64,000 nt of DNA from Nymphaea colorata (taxonomy: Eukaryota; Streptophyta; Magnoliopsida; Nymphaeales; Nymphaeaceae), in the NCBI RefSeq assembly GCF_008831285.2, contig NC_045138.2, forward strand, positions 40,105,115-40,169,114. The letters are read 5' to 3'. Shown here one piece after another: positions 26,276-38,510 of this stretch. Both the position numbers and the translations under genes were made by a program. Under the pieces are notes generated by a model. That model saw nothing but the letters and a program-made list of their open reading frames with translations. It was not told where the DNA came from and made no database searches. Position 1 is the first letter of the stretch; each line of letters begins with the position of its first letter.

Positions 26276-28631
26276 CACTTAAAAACCCTAAAGAAAAGAA
26301 TGCCTAGTTGTGCAATGGTAGCTAGGTCTTTGATATATATCACTTTGCTCAGGCCTATTATAGTCTAGGCAACCGACATTTGAGAACTCTGAAATTTAAG
26401 TGAAGAGGCACACAACCATATAAAATTTTTAGCTGTGGTTGGCCATTGGCATACAAGATCTCCAAGTGGCCATTTGGTTCAAAATTTTATTCGTATCATT
26501 ATCCGCTATGCAATACAACGGCCACACATAGATCTTCATGCAATCCATCCTATAAACGCCTGCTGGTGGGTAGTAGGCTCCGACCTTCATTAACAAAAAA
26601 ATTTTGATCGAAAAATGGATCCCACAACCTTTCACAGGAAAAACTTATTATTGAATAGTGGGGGCTGGTTGTTATTGAGTGGTGGGGGCATAAAATGTCC
26701 CACCATTGATGTAATATTTCGAGAACAAAGTTGGGCACATGACATCGCCACTACATGCACAATGGGCAGAGCATGTAGACATCCACATCAACAGTTGCAT
26801 GTGCAGTGGGAACAGAGTGTGACTGCTTGAGCCAGCACCGAGGACCATGATCACCAGCAGAATAGACGTTTGGGAAGCTTATAATTGGCTCTTGTTGCTT
26901 GTTTGGGTCACATATGTCCCTATGTGCCTGTCTCCATTCTGTGTAAAGCAAAGAAAAGTAATCCATCGCAATATAAGCCCTTTGGTGCTTTGTTCCTTTC
27001 TGCTGGTGAAAGGAATGCATCCAAGGCAGGGTATGCCTGTTCTTGCCCCAGCCCTTCCTGTTCCAGCTTGAACTCAGCTCGAGTCTTAGCCGGTCCAGCT
27101 CGATCTTAAAAGATATTAGCTACCGCTCAGCTCGGCTCAGCTAACCAAGCATCGACGGGTTCTGGAAAATGTATTTTATGTATGCCTAAGTGCAGCTTAC
27201 CTCGGCTTGTATGAGTTTAGCTTACTCAAAAGGGGCTGAAGCGGAAGCAAGACACCCGTTAACTAGAATGCAGCACATCTACCATTTGAAGTAAAAAAGA
27301 ACAGTGCCCATGAGAATTGAACTAACTACTAAACTTTCATCTGCTTGCTACGAGTCTGACCAGTTATGTTATGCTCCTCAAGGTGTAACCGGTTCATTTT
27401 GAAGCTCAAACTCAACTCATTTAATAAATGAGTGAAGGTCGAGCGGATCAGGTCCTATCTGTAATTGGATTTACATCATTTACTCAATATAACCTAGTTG
27501 GCTACCATGTAAGTTGAGTTTGGATTTAGAATAGAATTTGGGTGTCACTTTTAAAGCAGAATCTGGATTCAACTAGGATAAGGTAAATTGGTTGGATTTT
27601 ATCATGCCAGATCTTGGATTCTCATTGCCACACAACAGCTCCCGATCTGACTGGGGTTTATGTAAAAGATCTGATTAGATGGTTTTCCGTTTCGGGTCTC
27701 TAGCTGCACATACCCGATCCATTGACAACGAGCTGGATTTTTGCTACTGTTCTAATGCCTTATTTTAAATTGATGAATGGATACCTACCCTCCAGCAAGG
27801 TGGCTGATGGAAATTGATGAGTGGGCCTATACTTATTGTAACACTGCGTATAATATGGGCCCATACTTATTGTGTGGGCTTCTTCCTGAGACAGGCTTTA
27901 TTTTTATTTTTAATCAATTAAAATATTTTTAAAATCACAAGATAAAGAAAATGGGCCAATACGTATTAGTGAGCAAGTGCTGACATTGATAGTTACAATA
28001 ATAATGACACCAGTAGTCATATCTTACCATAACTTTGGTTTTCAATATTATAAAGGCAAATTAAGGCGCAGTTTGTGTCAAAATTTAGTTTTTTTTACAT
28101 TTTCTGAAATGATATGTGTATAATACATGTCCTCAGCGTTATTTTTATTTTAAAATTGGCTTTATGTTTGCATACATGATAAACTTGTAAACGATTAAGT
28201 CTCGACAAGAATCACATCTCTTTCTTCCTGATTAGGATGACATAGTGAGATTTAATTTGAAATTTAAAATCAGTTAACTGTTAGATTTTAGCTAAAAGCC
28301 ATCTTAGAAAACAATTGAGAGGTTATCATGAGCTCAAAAAACCATAATATCTAAATTGTATACTTTTAATGTACAAATAATTATTTATTGGGAGTACAAA
28401 AACAAATGTTCCAAATATTGTTTGAAAGTTGTTTATGAGTTTTAGGTGGATTTCAATGTAGCAATAGTAGATTGAAAGATTGGGAGGAAGCTCAGGCACA
28501 GATCAGATCTTTTTTTTGAGATCTCATTGCCGTAGATTGCGATCCAGGCTACCAGACACGGCCTTGTGAATGAAATAATTCTCTTTCACTGTTAGTATAT
28601 AAAATATTTAGGTGGCAATTGTTTTCAACAA
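26276..28631. other. Intergenic, repetitive words, no gene
   Basis: Positions 27055-27240 repeat AGCTCG/CTCAGCTCGG words like the array at 2975. Around 27380-27730 the words AGTTGAG, GGATTT and CCGATC recur in a TE-like way. No gene or RNA was recognised before the tRNA at 28632. Confidence 0.45.
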
Positions 28632-28724
28632 CCGACCTTAGCTCAGTTGGTAGAGCGGAGGACTGTAGTGGGCTAAGCTCGTCAGCTAATCCTTAGGTCG
28701 CTGGTTCGAATCCGGCAGGTCGGA
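28632..28724 (+). tRNA. tRNA-Tyr (GUA) with 20-nt intron
   Basis: Acceptor arms CCGACCT (28632-28638) and AGGTCGG (28717-28723) pair, with discriminator A at 28724. The D arm (AGCTCAGTTGGTAGAGC) and T arm (CTGGTTCGAATCCGG) are intact. Anticodon GTA is at 28665-28667; the intron sits one base 3' of it, 28669-28688, and removal leaves a 73-nt tRNA with a closed anticodon stem (GAGGA/TCCTT). Nuclear plant tRNA-Tyr genes carry an intron at this place, so the gene looks functional. A T run follows at 28725 onward, suitable for pol III termination. Confidence 0.97.
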
Positions 28725-31700
28725 TTTATTTTTTATTTTCTTTTTCTCTCTCTAACTGCCGTTTTTGCTCAAAGGTATTACTTTTGCTCGATCATTGATA
28801 TGCAATAAAAAATTCACCTTCATATTTCTTCGAACTGTTCGCGCCAAATGGAGTTCAAATGCACCCAAGTTCACATGCAGGATTCTCACAATAAAGGGCC
28901 GCAATGAATACCCGGTCGTTGGAAAAGGACCCTTTCCCTGTCTCTTACAATGGAATTGTACATAGAAGCAGTGGAAGGACAGACCAGAAGGCCATGGAAG
29001 CTGCCACTACCTCTCCTACCAATGGGTCTAGTAGCAATCTTTCCCTTGAATTTCCTTCCATCTGTAAGACCTCCGTTTTTACCTGTCTTAACTCCATAGA
29101 TAGAAAACAGAAGAGCTGTTCAGTACTCTTCAGTCATTTCTACTGAGAGATTTTCTCTCTCTCTCTCTCTCTCTCTCTTTGATGACAAGGTAGAAGAAGT
29201 ACAATTGCAGAAGCGAAAAGAGCTGAAGGTGCAGATGCAACTCTGCTCGGGAGAGAGGCAAAAGGAGGTTGGGTTGCTCTAGATGCCTCGGGTACCCATC
29301 GTTTCATAGGTGGCAGAATCAGCAAAGGGGTGTTTGGAGTGTAAGGATTATTATTAGTGACGATTGAGAAAGCAAATTCCTTTGCCTGGACTACAGGATC
29401 TCTTTATGAGGCCAACCTTCTCCTAATAGTTTTCTTGCTTCCTGAATTAAAAAAGGCTTCGTTTCACACGCCTACTGCATCCTGAAGCATCTTTTGATTC
29501 TTTACTAGATAATGCATTACAATCCAAGGGTTGAAAGCAATGATCCCACAAGCTACAATCTGGAGAATGGCTTTCGACAACAACTGCTGCATCACGAAAT
29601 TTTAATTAAGGGGCATCTAAATTGACCACTCAGTCTGGATCAGAGTCTGGCGTATCTTAACTGCCATGCAACACGTTCAGTTTTTTTTTCATTGCCTGTC
29701 ACGAGTCAAAAATACATGCGTCCTGTGCTTTGCTAACAGGACAAAGCCAAAAAAGGCAAAGAGAAGAACAGCAGACAGAGAAAGCTCTTTGCTTTCCTCT
29801 CGAAAGACTCACACCACACCACACCCCAGAAGAAGGCCACAAGATTCCCTCTCTTAAAAAGACACCAAACTCCATGATTCATTCCATACGAAAAGAAAGA
29901 GAGAGAGAGAGAGGGAAAGGAAAGCCAGTTTTACCTGCAGTGTCTTTGGACCTGTGATCAGAATATGTACCCTGTTTAATGCATTGCTTTACACTGCGTA
30001 TGCATGTCATAGAGATCTCAATTGAATCAGAATACAGTGATGAACCACTGGCAGTGAATGTAAAGCTAGAGAAACTAATGCTTTTCCTTTTTCCTGATAA
30101 GAATGAGTTAGGTCCACATCCTGGCCACAAGTGCCCTACCAGTCACGACCCACAACGGAATTCACTAGACAGGAGGTTATGGCTGGTTGCAGTAAAAGGT
30201 CTCTGCGTTCCAAGGGAAAGGGTCCTACAGTGTGGATCGACTCCTATGTAAGATGCGCTTGGTGGCTTTTAAGGCACTCTTATCACCTCCCATCATTTCC
30301 ATCTTGGTAGTTGGACTGTAGCAGAGGTTGCTTTCGCCCTCAAATCTCATGAATCCCCATGAGAGGGACCCTTCAGTATTGGCTTCACCAGATGCTGCAC
30401 CACCACAAGGTTCAAAAGTGCAATGGAGGCGTGCTTAAGAAGGTTGTGGCTGGAGTTTGGAGGCGACTCCTGTCTGCCATCGCTCTCCTTCTTTCTCTCT
30501 CTGGCATTTATGTGGCAGACCCAACAAGAAAATGGGGGGAAAAGGAAAGGACAGGCATGATGACCAGGATACATGTTATCCTTCTGGCTGGTTTGGCTCA
30601 AAAAGATCTCTTTATGGCTTACCAACAACTGCCTCTGTCAAATACCACTCACTCTGGGTAGATGAGATGAGGGAAATTTTAGTTTTGTTTTAATCTGCCT
30701 TGTTTTTAACTTGCTGCTTGTATTCTTTCTTGGGTTGCACAAGCATACGGTGTTTGATGGTAAAAAGATCTCGCCATGTGGATCTGGTGTTCGTTGGTTG
30801 GGCACGGAGTTAGCAAGAATACAAAAAAGGGAAAAAAAAAAAAGATAAAAAATTAAGTCAGGTCTAGGATATAAAAAGACCAAAACGACTTGAAAATTGG
30901 ACAGGCAGGATATTCTTGTTTGATTCTCCTTAGGTGCAACCGAAACAAAATGAAGATAAACTCCTTGAGTTCAAATTCAACTCAGTGGTTCACAAGCTGA
31001 CCGGGCAATCTCGTTCCTAGAATGGTTTTTCTGCTATTCCAAAGGGAGAAATAATTTCTATTTTGTAACAATATGGAGAAGCTTCTTTTCTTTGGTCATG
31101 CAGCTTAGTATGTACTTCACATTTTCCTCCTTAACTTAGTTTTACTTTAAAGGTGTCACCGAAACACACCTATGTAAGAGTTCTTATGGATATTGGATTG
31201 CTCTTCTTTGGGAGCTAAAAAGGCTAAAAGTTCGTGTAAAACTTGATGTCCCCGTTTCTGTGTGAAAACTTTCCTTTTGTATTGTCTTGTAGGAAACGAA
31301 TTGAGAAAGAGATGGAGAGAGAGAGAGAGTCAGGTCAGCCCGGTTTCATTAGGTCTGGGCAGCAGCCAGACGAAAACTTAGACGCCAAACTGCTTTCTGG
31401 GGCTGGTTGGTATCCAAAAAATGGGTTGGATCTGAGATTCTGAAGCAGCTACTGATCTCCAAATTCTGGATCAGATTTGGGAAAATCACAGGTCCCTTGC
31501 TGGATTCACAGCCTAAATTAAGTCACAAATGGGTCTTGACTCTTGTGTGACCAATGAGCAAAAAAGCCTGGGAACAAAAGGTGAAGATGGTCCCAGCCCA
31601 AGTCGTCCTAGACACACAGGCTCAGTCTGACTCGGTCCAAACAAAGACCTCCTAGCTGTAACCATAAGATCTTTTGGTGTCCCACCGTACTGCGGCATCT

Positions 31701-34107
31701 TCCTGTGCTGCTTGGGATCATGTACCTTATAAATGTATAAAATATAGATACATATTTATGCTGTGTTTAAAATGGCAGACCATGAGACATCACTTTCACC
31801 AGCCATGCACCTCTCATGAAGTCGCCATTAACGTCTACGTAGGCACGTACAGGCGCCACGTTTATGACAGGGGAACAAGAGAGCAGGTGCGTATGTACGT
31901 ACAGCCATGAGTTCTCTGCAATTGGTGTACTGTATTTATCAGATGCCAACAAATAATAAAGTTAAAATTTGGAGAAGAAGACGTCGAAAACGAAAAAGAA
32001 AAGTTACCACCTGGGGAGGAAAAGTGACTTTCCATCCATGTTGTTCCTTTCAACTAAAGGTCAAGAAAAGATGGGGTTCGGTAGAGGGGATTTTACAGGA
32101 CCAAGGTTGCAGAGCTCGGATGAAGAAACCATGATCCAGAGAGTTGACGGTGACAATGCGAATCTGCTGCTCTCTTTGCGAAGTTGGGTAGCACGTAACC
32201 CGCACAAAAAGACGAAGAAATAAAGATTCGGTTGCTGCACGTCATCACTTCATTTGACAAACATGCCAGATATAGTTGCAGTATAGAGGTACTGAAGTCT
32301 GAGGGGCCTTGAAGAGGCCGAACCCCTTGTTCTCCAGATCTCCGAGTACAGGAAAACGGGACACCCATCAACTACACTGCAGTTGGAGTACAAAATTTTG
32401 GATCAAGGATTCGAAGTCCCCCTTCCTCTCTGGAGCAATGTCCTGTTGCCCAAACAAGTCTCATCGTGTATTTTGCAGCTCGCCAGCGCCACAGGTTCGT
32501 TTATATGGACAAGTATTCGTAAACGCCGTCAGATCAAAAGCTTCAAATTTGTAGATGAAAAGTAAGATAAAAGATACATGAAAAACAATAGATAACACGC
32601 TCAAAGAACGCCTATTTTTGTGAAAACTTGATTTTTAACCACTTTTTGAAATGTGTTTTTGGCTAACGAAAACGGCATTTTCTATATTCGAGAACCGAAG
32701 AAAACGTCATTTTGTGCTGTTTTAGAGACAAAATGCGTTTGAGGGCGTCCCCCAAACGCACCCTAAGAACTTGAGACAGATGATGGAGAACGATTGGTGT
32801 ACAATTGCTAAAACTGTTTCTAAGTCTAATTACATTCGATTGTTATTTGTCTTTTAACTTTTTATAGAATAAATTCAGTTCTAGAAAAGTGGCGTAAGTT
32901 TTGTTCAGTCGCCATCGACTTCGAGTCACTGAGAATTGACAATTATCGGAGCCCTTTGGGTAATCAAAAAACTGAAAAGGCATCACTTCTTGTGGGCTCA
33001 AGAAAACAGACTTTTTAGTGACAAAACATGCTGATAGGCATCAGATCGGCCCCTACAAGACTTATCAAGTATCAAACATGACCCAATGTGATACCTGAAT
33101 TGGTCGATTCAGACTGTATCAGCCTTTTAAAACAAAACCAAAAACAAAAAACAATGATAATAAATATTTAATCTTTTACAAGAAAATAACTTTAAAAAGG
33201 TTGCCGATTTAGAGAGGTTTGCGACAATTTCAGTTGGACATCAGCTAATCTACGGAGGAGGTGTGGCCGTCTGTAATTTCATTGCTAATGCATGTGTGGG
33301 GTGGTGAAAAATGGATAGTCCCGATTTTGCCAAAATTGTGATGAAAAGTTCAAGGTTTTCATAAAATTTGTCGACAGAGGTAGCTGCAAGTCTGCCACCA
33401 TTCGATGTAGCTGTCTCCCCATTCAAGTGAAAGAGATGTTCTTTGTGAGAACTCCGGCTAGTCCATGTAACTGTAGAATGGTGTGTATTAGCACTCATAT
33501 AGGTGAAAACTTTTCTTCATCCATATGCTCTGAGCTATCGATGTAAAGAACAAGCTCTAAGATCCATACGAGGTTACAGCACACCCTAGCGATGACCAGG
33601 TGACATCATAAAATGCATACACAAGGCACAATACACATACAAACCATATATTCTACTCTGATTGAAGCACTGTATATGTACGTACATATATACATACATA
33701 CATATGAGATTCACTCACAGATGTGGCCATGTAAATCCAACAAAATTACACAAGCTCTGATACAAGATATCATAAGAATTTTGAGCAACTTTGTGAACAT
33801 GAGGGAGAGACTAGCCTTCTTCCTCGAGCAGCATACTCATAACTTGAATAAAATCACCTCTTATTATTAGAAGCCTTTCAAACCTACCAGTCTCAACTGA
33901 TCTTTCTCTTCAAGCAACCATTTCCATGTGAATTCTGAACGGATGCATCTACGGCCTGTGATCTGCCCCACCTCTGAAAATATCGAAGAGTTTCACATGA
34001 CAAGAAGAACTTTTTTCCTTCAGAATTTTTAATTTAAGCAGCTCAAGCAAGCTCCAGAGATGCACTTTTAACCATTTACAGTTGGTACAACTACTCAAAG
34101 TTTACAA
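28725..34107. other. Gene-free region, then IQD 3' end
   Basis: Contains a (TC)n tract at 29153-29178, GA tracts near 29898 and 31312, and a MITE-like right end (CCCCCAAACGCACCC) near 32750 whose left partner I could not find. Open frames such as 30359-30661 (+), 33250-33498 (-) and 31862-32053 (-) show no domain. The last few hundred bases before 34108 are probably IQD 3' untranslated sequence. Confidence 0.45.
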
Positions 34108-37100
34108 TCACGTGCTATGCTCAGGCTTTATGGTAGCTTCTACATCCTGACCTGTTTCACTAGCTTCCCTGCTAGGTGAGTTCTCTGAAAACAACTTCTT
34201 CACCACTGCAGAGTCAGGTCTACTAGATGGAACTTTACCATCATTACTGTGAGAATCAGCCTGAACAGAGACTTTAGACGACAGTGTGCTTGTTCTTTTG
34301 CTGTCTTCCTTACTTTGAACTCGTTTTGGTGTCACAGAATTAACAGGCCTAGTGATCCTATTCTCAAATTGCCAGGCCATCAAGAAATTCTCTGTCCAGT
34401 TCCAACCCCAATCATCTTTCCTAAGGTCATAGCCGCCCTTTCCAGGGCTGTGTCTATTACTTGCTCGCCACTGAAATTTCACATGAATGGATTAAAACAC
34501 ATCCGAAGCACACAAAATGAAAAAGTGAGAACGCAGCACAACCTGATGAGAGAAAGCATATGCCAAAGCTCGCTCACGCTTAACTGATGCTGCTTCCCTT
34601 TCATGTACTCTAGCCAGAATTTCCTCCATGCTTTCTGAGCCACTGCACCATTCCACCTGTAAATTTGATTAAAAGAAAGAGGGCATGGAAACCACGCAAG
34701 GATGCTGAGTATCAACATTTTTTAGGATACGCTGTAAATGGAGAAAGAAAACTGAGAGCACGGCAAAGGGTAAAGCACGTCCAGGCACATGCAAACAGCC
34801 ACATGCACCCAGTAGATACTAAGCATGGATATGGAAACTTTGTCCAGAGCTCATTCGACTCAAGAAGGGAAAGGGCACAAATAGAAGAAATAAAAGTGAG
34901 CATAAGGCTTGCTCCCACTCATGAAAGTGTATTCATATCTAGATGCAAAGCTCATCCTAAACACATCTGCATGGTTAGTGCCCACCCACCCTTTAGCACC
35001 CTTTCAAATTAGTATTCTGTTTTTCAATGTAAACAAATAAATAATAAACCAAAAAGAGAGATAAACAAGATGTTATATCAAGAGTAGTCTTCGTCAAGTA
35101 AAACCTAACGTCTGATCTCATCTGGAAAAAGTAGTAGGATCCAAAATGTTATCATGTATAAAACACTAACATCAAATAGAAATCTGAACTGTTAAATGAG
35201 TTCCAACTCTTTTTTGCTTGGATCTGACCAGACAACATAGCATTTAATCGACTGTCAATTGCAAATTGACATTCCAAGGCTCCCAAGGTGAAACCTCCGA
35301 GATTTTCATGTTTTAAAACCTCTGAGATTTAACTCATATTTTCTTGGGAAGAAATAAATTTTTCAGAAAAGGCTCCCAAGGAAAAACCTCACCAAGGAAT
35401 TGCCGAGACAGCTCCCTGAAAAGATGATCTCAAGAAATTGCTGATAACAAGATTCTTGACAATGACAATATTTTTAATAAAACAAAGGTTATAGATCATA
35501 TGTTTGTGTTGCACAAGAAGGCCAAGAGTTTAATACCTAGAATGTGTCTCTGTTACACCAACTTGTCTATTAGAAAGAAGATAAAATATACCACGTTCCA
35601 ATGTTCGTATCGTACGATACGTATTGTATAGGTCAAAGAAACCTATACGATACGTATTCGATATGCGATACGCGTGCGGTATCGTGTGATACGGGTTAAA
35701 ACACAAAATTTTTTATTTTTTAAAGTTTAAACACTCCCCCCTCTCTCTCTCTTCTTGTATTTAAAGACTTCAAGAGACGTAGGAAGGAGAGATTTTACAC
35801 ATTTTCATTAAAAATAACCAAGGATTCATCGATTTGGGAGATATTATCGTTAAATCATGAAAGATGATAGCTATATGTTTTGAACTTATAAATTTGTGAT
35901 GTAATCTAAGTCCTAAAACTCCAAGTCCTAAGACTGTAAGTCTTAAGATTCTATAAAATTTTCAAGTTTAAAATTGTGATGAATGTTTATTATGTTATTT
36001 TGAATATCTAATTTCTTATTTTTGAATGTGTTGTTGATACACATGAATGTTCCTTATGTATGATGATATTTTTTATATTTGAATACATTTTTCTTGATTT
36101 TTGCTTTTTTTTCATTTTTTAAGATTTTTCTCTATTTTTCCTGATTTTTAAATATTTTTTAAAATTAAAAAATTAATTTTACGATATGCTACGCTACGTT
36201 TATGATACGTTACGATACGGCATATAGGTCGGCTCCGATACGCGATACGCTACGCCTTTTATAACATTGTCACGTTCTTCTGAAGCCGTGGATCTGAGAT
36301 ACCAATTGTCACAGAATGTTCTTCGAGTAAAACACATCATTAAAAGCAAATGCAGAGACAATTTATAATGAAATATAAATTAAACTAAATGAAGAAACAA
36401 TTATTTCCCAGTGAAAGATGCTGGAAGTTTCAGAATATTATATGTCATTAAGCATATGGTGATATGAAGGTGTGAAGTTTGTTCTTAGCAATCCAACCTC
36501 TATCTCGTGGAGTTTAGCTTCAAGTTTCAACTGGTGATCGCGTTTTTTCTGTTTAATCCTTGTCTCAGCTAACATAGAGCACCGACGATCATGGACTTGG
36601 GCTTGTATTTTGTTCAACAACTGAAGATAACTCAAAGTTGAAGTTGTTTGCTTCTGAATAGATAGTCGTTGCTTAAGGAACTGTAATCTTTCTAGTCCTT
36701 TCAGTTGACGATAAGCTTTCCGCGCCTATGACAAACATTAGTAGATTTAGTTAGAAAAAATCATGATACTAAGATAAACACAAATCATGATACTAAGATA
36801 AACACATTATGAGATTAATTGAGAAAAATAAGATTTTTATAGAAACTACAGAAATATGAAATTAGAACATTTTCAAAATCTACAAAATGGAAATGTTAGG
36901 TACTATTAGTCAAACAGCAAGGTCAAATAAACGATTTAGTACTGTTAATGGAGAAAATATCTCAACAATGATTTTTAAGCGATAGAAAACACCTCCACTA
37001 AAAAGTGGAAGTGGAGTAACTAGTTACATATGACCATGAAAATTGAACATATGTAGCCACTTCTCATCAACTAATGAAGAATCTACAGCATTAAACATCT

Positions 37101-38510
37101 ATGAAAACTTGTGACCATCATAATATAGCAGTTTCTCAATAAGAAGCAAACCAGATAAACATAAGGGAAATGCTATGCTAATCAATAAATCTGTAAATGT
37201 GCCTCCAGTTTTCTCCATATCCATCCAAAGCTTTCTTGCATTCAAGTTGGGAGGAACTAAAACATGAAATTCTTTCCAAATCTATTGTATCCAATTCACT
37301 ACAATCAGATGATACATTCATCAAGAATCTATAATCTTCAGCCATCCGCAATCCTTAGTACAGCAGCAAAAATAACATGGTATCAGGCTAACAAGATGAG
37401 AATGTAGACAACCACTTAATATCCATTGTGAGCTTGCTTCATTTGACTCTTCTATACTTTAACCTCTAAAAATGCAGTCGAGGGAAGGACAAGCTTATCA
37501 CAAAAGGTCCCATTGTTTTCTACAGCAACGGAACTATGAAAATTCAAAGAAAACAATAAATTTAAACCATCTAACTACTGAACAGGAACCATTTTCTTAA
37601 ATGGTCACAAATATGACCATTCATGAAGATCATAACGGCCAAAAACTAAAGATGCCAATTAAGTACCAGAAAGCCACGGAATGCAGTTTGGATGACAATT
37701 GCTGCTTTATCCTCAGTATACAAATTAGTGACTTCTGCATTGGAGTTTGATGCAGTGATTGAGAATCTTTTGGAGCCTTTGGACTTATGATGCCTCCACT
37801 TAAATCCTTTTGAATGGTTAGATGGAGTTGGCTTCTAAAAAACAAAACAAAAAAATATTGGTGACCAATAGTATAACAAGAAACGGTGGATTTTAACAAC
37901 AAACAGAAAATGGACAACTGGCACAATGTTCAGGTTGTCATAAAGCAATCAAACAGTTCAAATTTCCACTATCACAGGGATCTTTATGTCATTCTAATGG
38001 TTAAAGGATTAAACGCATTACTCACAGAAATAAAGAATAATAAATTAAAAAAACTTTTGGAGATTTTTACACTTTCACAAGCCAACAGAAACAGTGAGAC
38101 AGAACCATGCACATGAAGCGACATATGCATGTGTGGAGTAAAAGAAGGCAAGGGATAGTTTTCTTCACACTTCACAGTGCACTCGTTAGGCATTATCGTG
38201 TTTAGGTAACATTTTGTGCTATTTGAGTCCTTGAGTGCTGCATTTATGAAATAACCATTAAAAGCAGGAAAGTCTCGGTTTTGTTCTCTTGAAATATACA
38301 AATACAAATGTTTGATTTTGAAATATGTCAACAATTTCTCTGAGAAATAAGGTAATAGGCAGATATTACACTTCAATGTACAATTGAAGTTTCCCACAGT
38401 TAGAACAAGATGAGAAGAAAAGTCTGATATAGTACCTGTTCCTTTGAGTAGCCTTCCTTCAATGACTTCTTCACATTGATGACGGTCTTAAACCAATCTC
38501 CGGAACCCAT
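34108..38510 (-). CDS. IQ67-domain (IQD) calmodulin-binding protein
   Basis: Five coding exons on the minus strand: 38510-38436, 37834-37667, 36725-36498, 34656-34543 and 34470-34108 (948 nt, 315 aa). All junctions are GT-AG and phase 0. The N-terminus MGSGDWFKTVI is the IQD signature. The IQ67 region starts at residue 69 (AAIVIQTAFRGFLARK); the intron falls between FL and AR, the conserved IQD position. The second and third IQ repeats are divergent (FLKQRLSIQKQ; KIQAQVHDRR). Then follow KLEAKLHEIEVEW, MEEILARVHEREAASVKRE and ALAYAFSHQWRAS. The basic, Ser-rich tail has WGWNW and ends PEHST. IQDs bind calmodulin and scaffold microtubules and membranes. A 5'-UTR intron reaching to about 40590 is possible. 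The exact paralogue is not assigned. Confidence 0.95.
35599..36270. mobile_element. TIR element in IQD intron, GATACG-rich ends
   Basis: Lies in the intron between coding exons 3 and 4 of the IQD gene. It is flanked by CACGTTC on both sides (35592-35598, 36271-36277) and its ends are CAATGTT and AACATTG. Just inside both ends are clusters of TATCG/CGATACG palindromic words (35609-35690 and 36181-36250), while the centre is AT-rich and non-coding. Size is about 670 bp. A duplication of 7 or more bases fits hAT or Mutator-like elements; the superfamily is not decided. Confidence 0.75.
36760..36806. repeat. 24-bp tandem duplication in IQD intron
   Basis: ATCATGATACTAAGATAAAC occurs twice with a 24-base period, just upstream (on the gene strand) of the IQD exon at 36725-36498. 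It is a small, probably polymorphic, repeat. Confidence 0.9.

Noticed and set aside
32590-32765. Candidate MITE ending CCCCCAAACGCACCC
   Set aside because: Only the right end looks like a transposon terminus; no matching left end or duplication was found.
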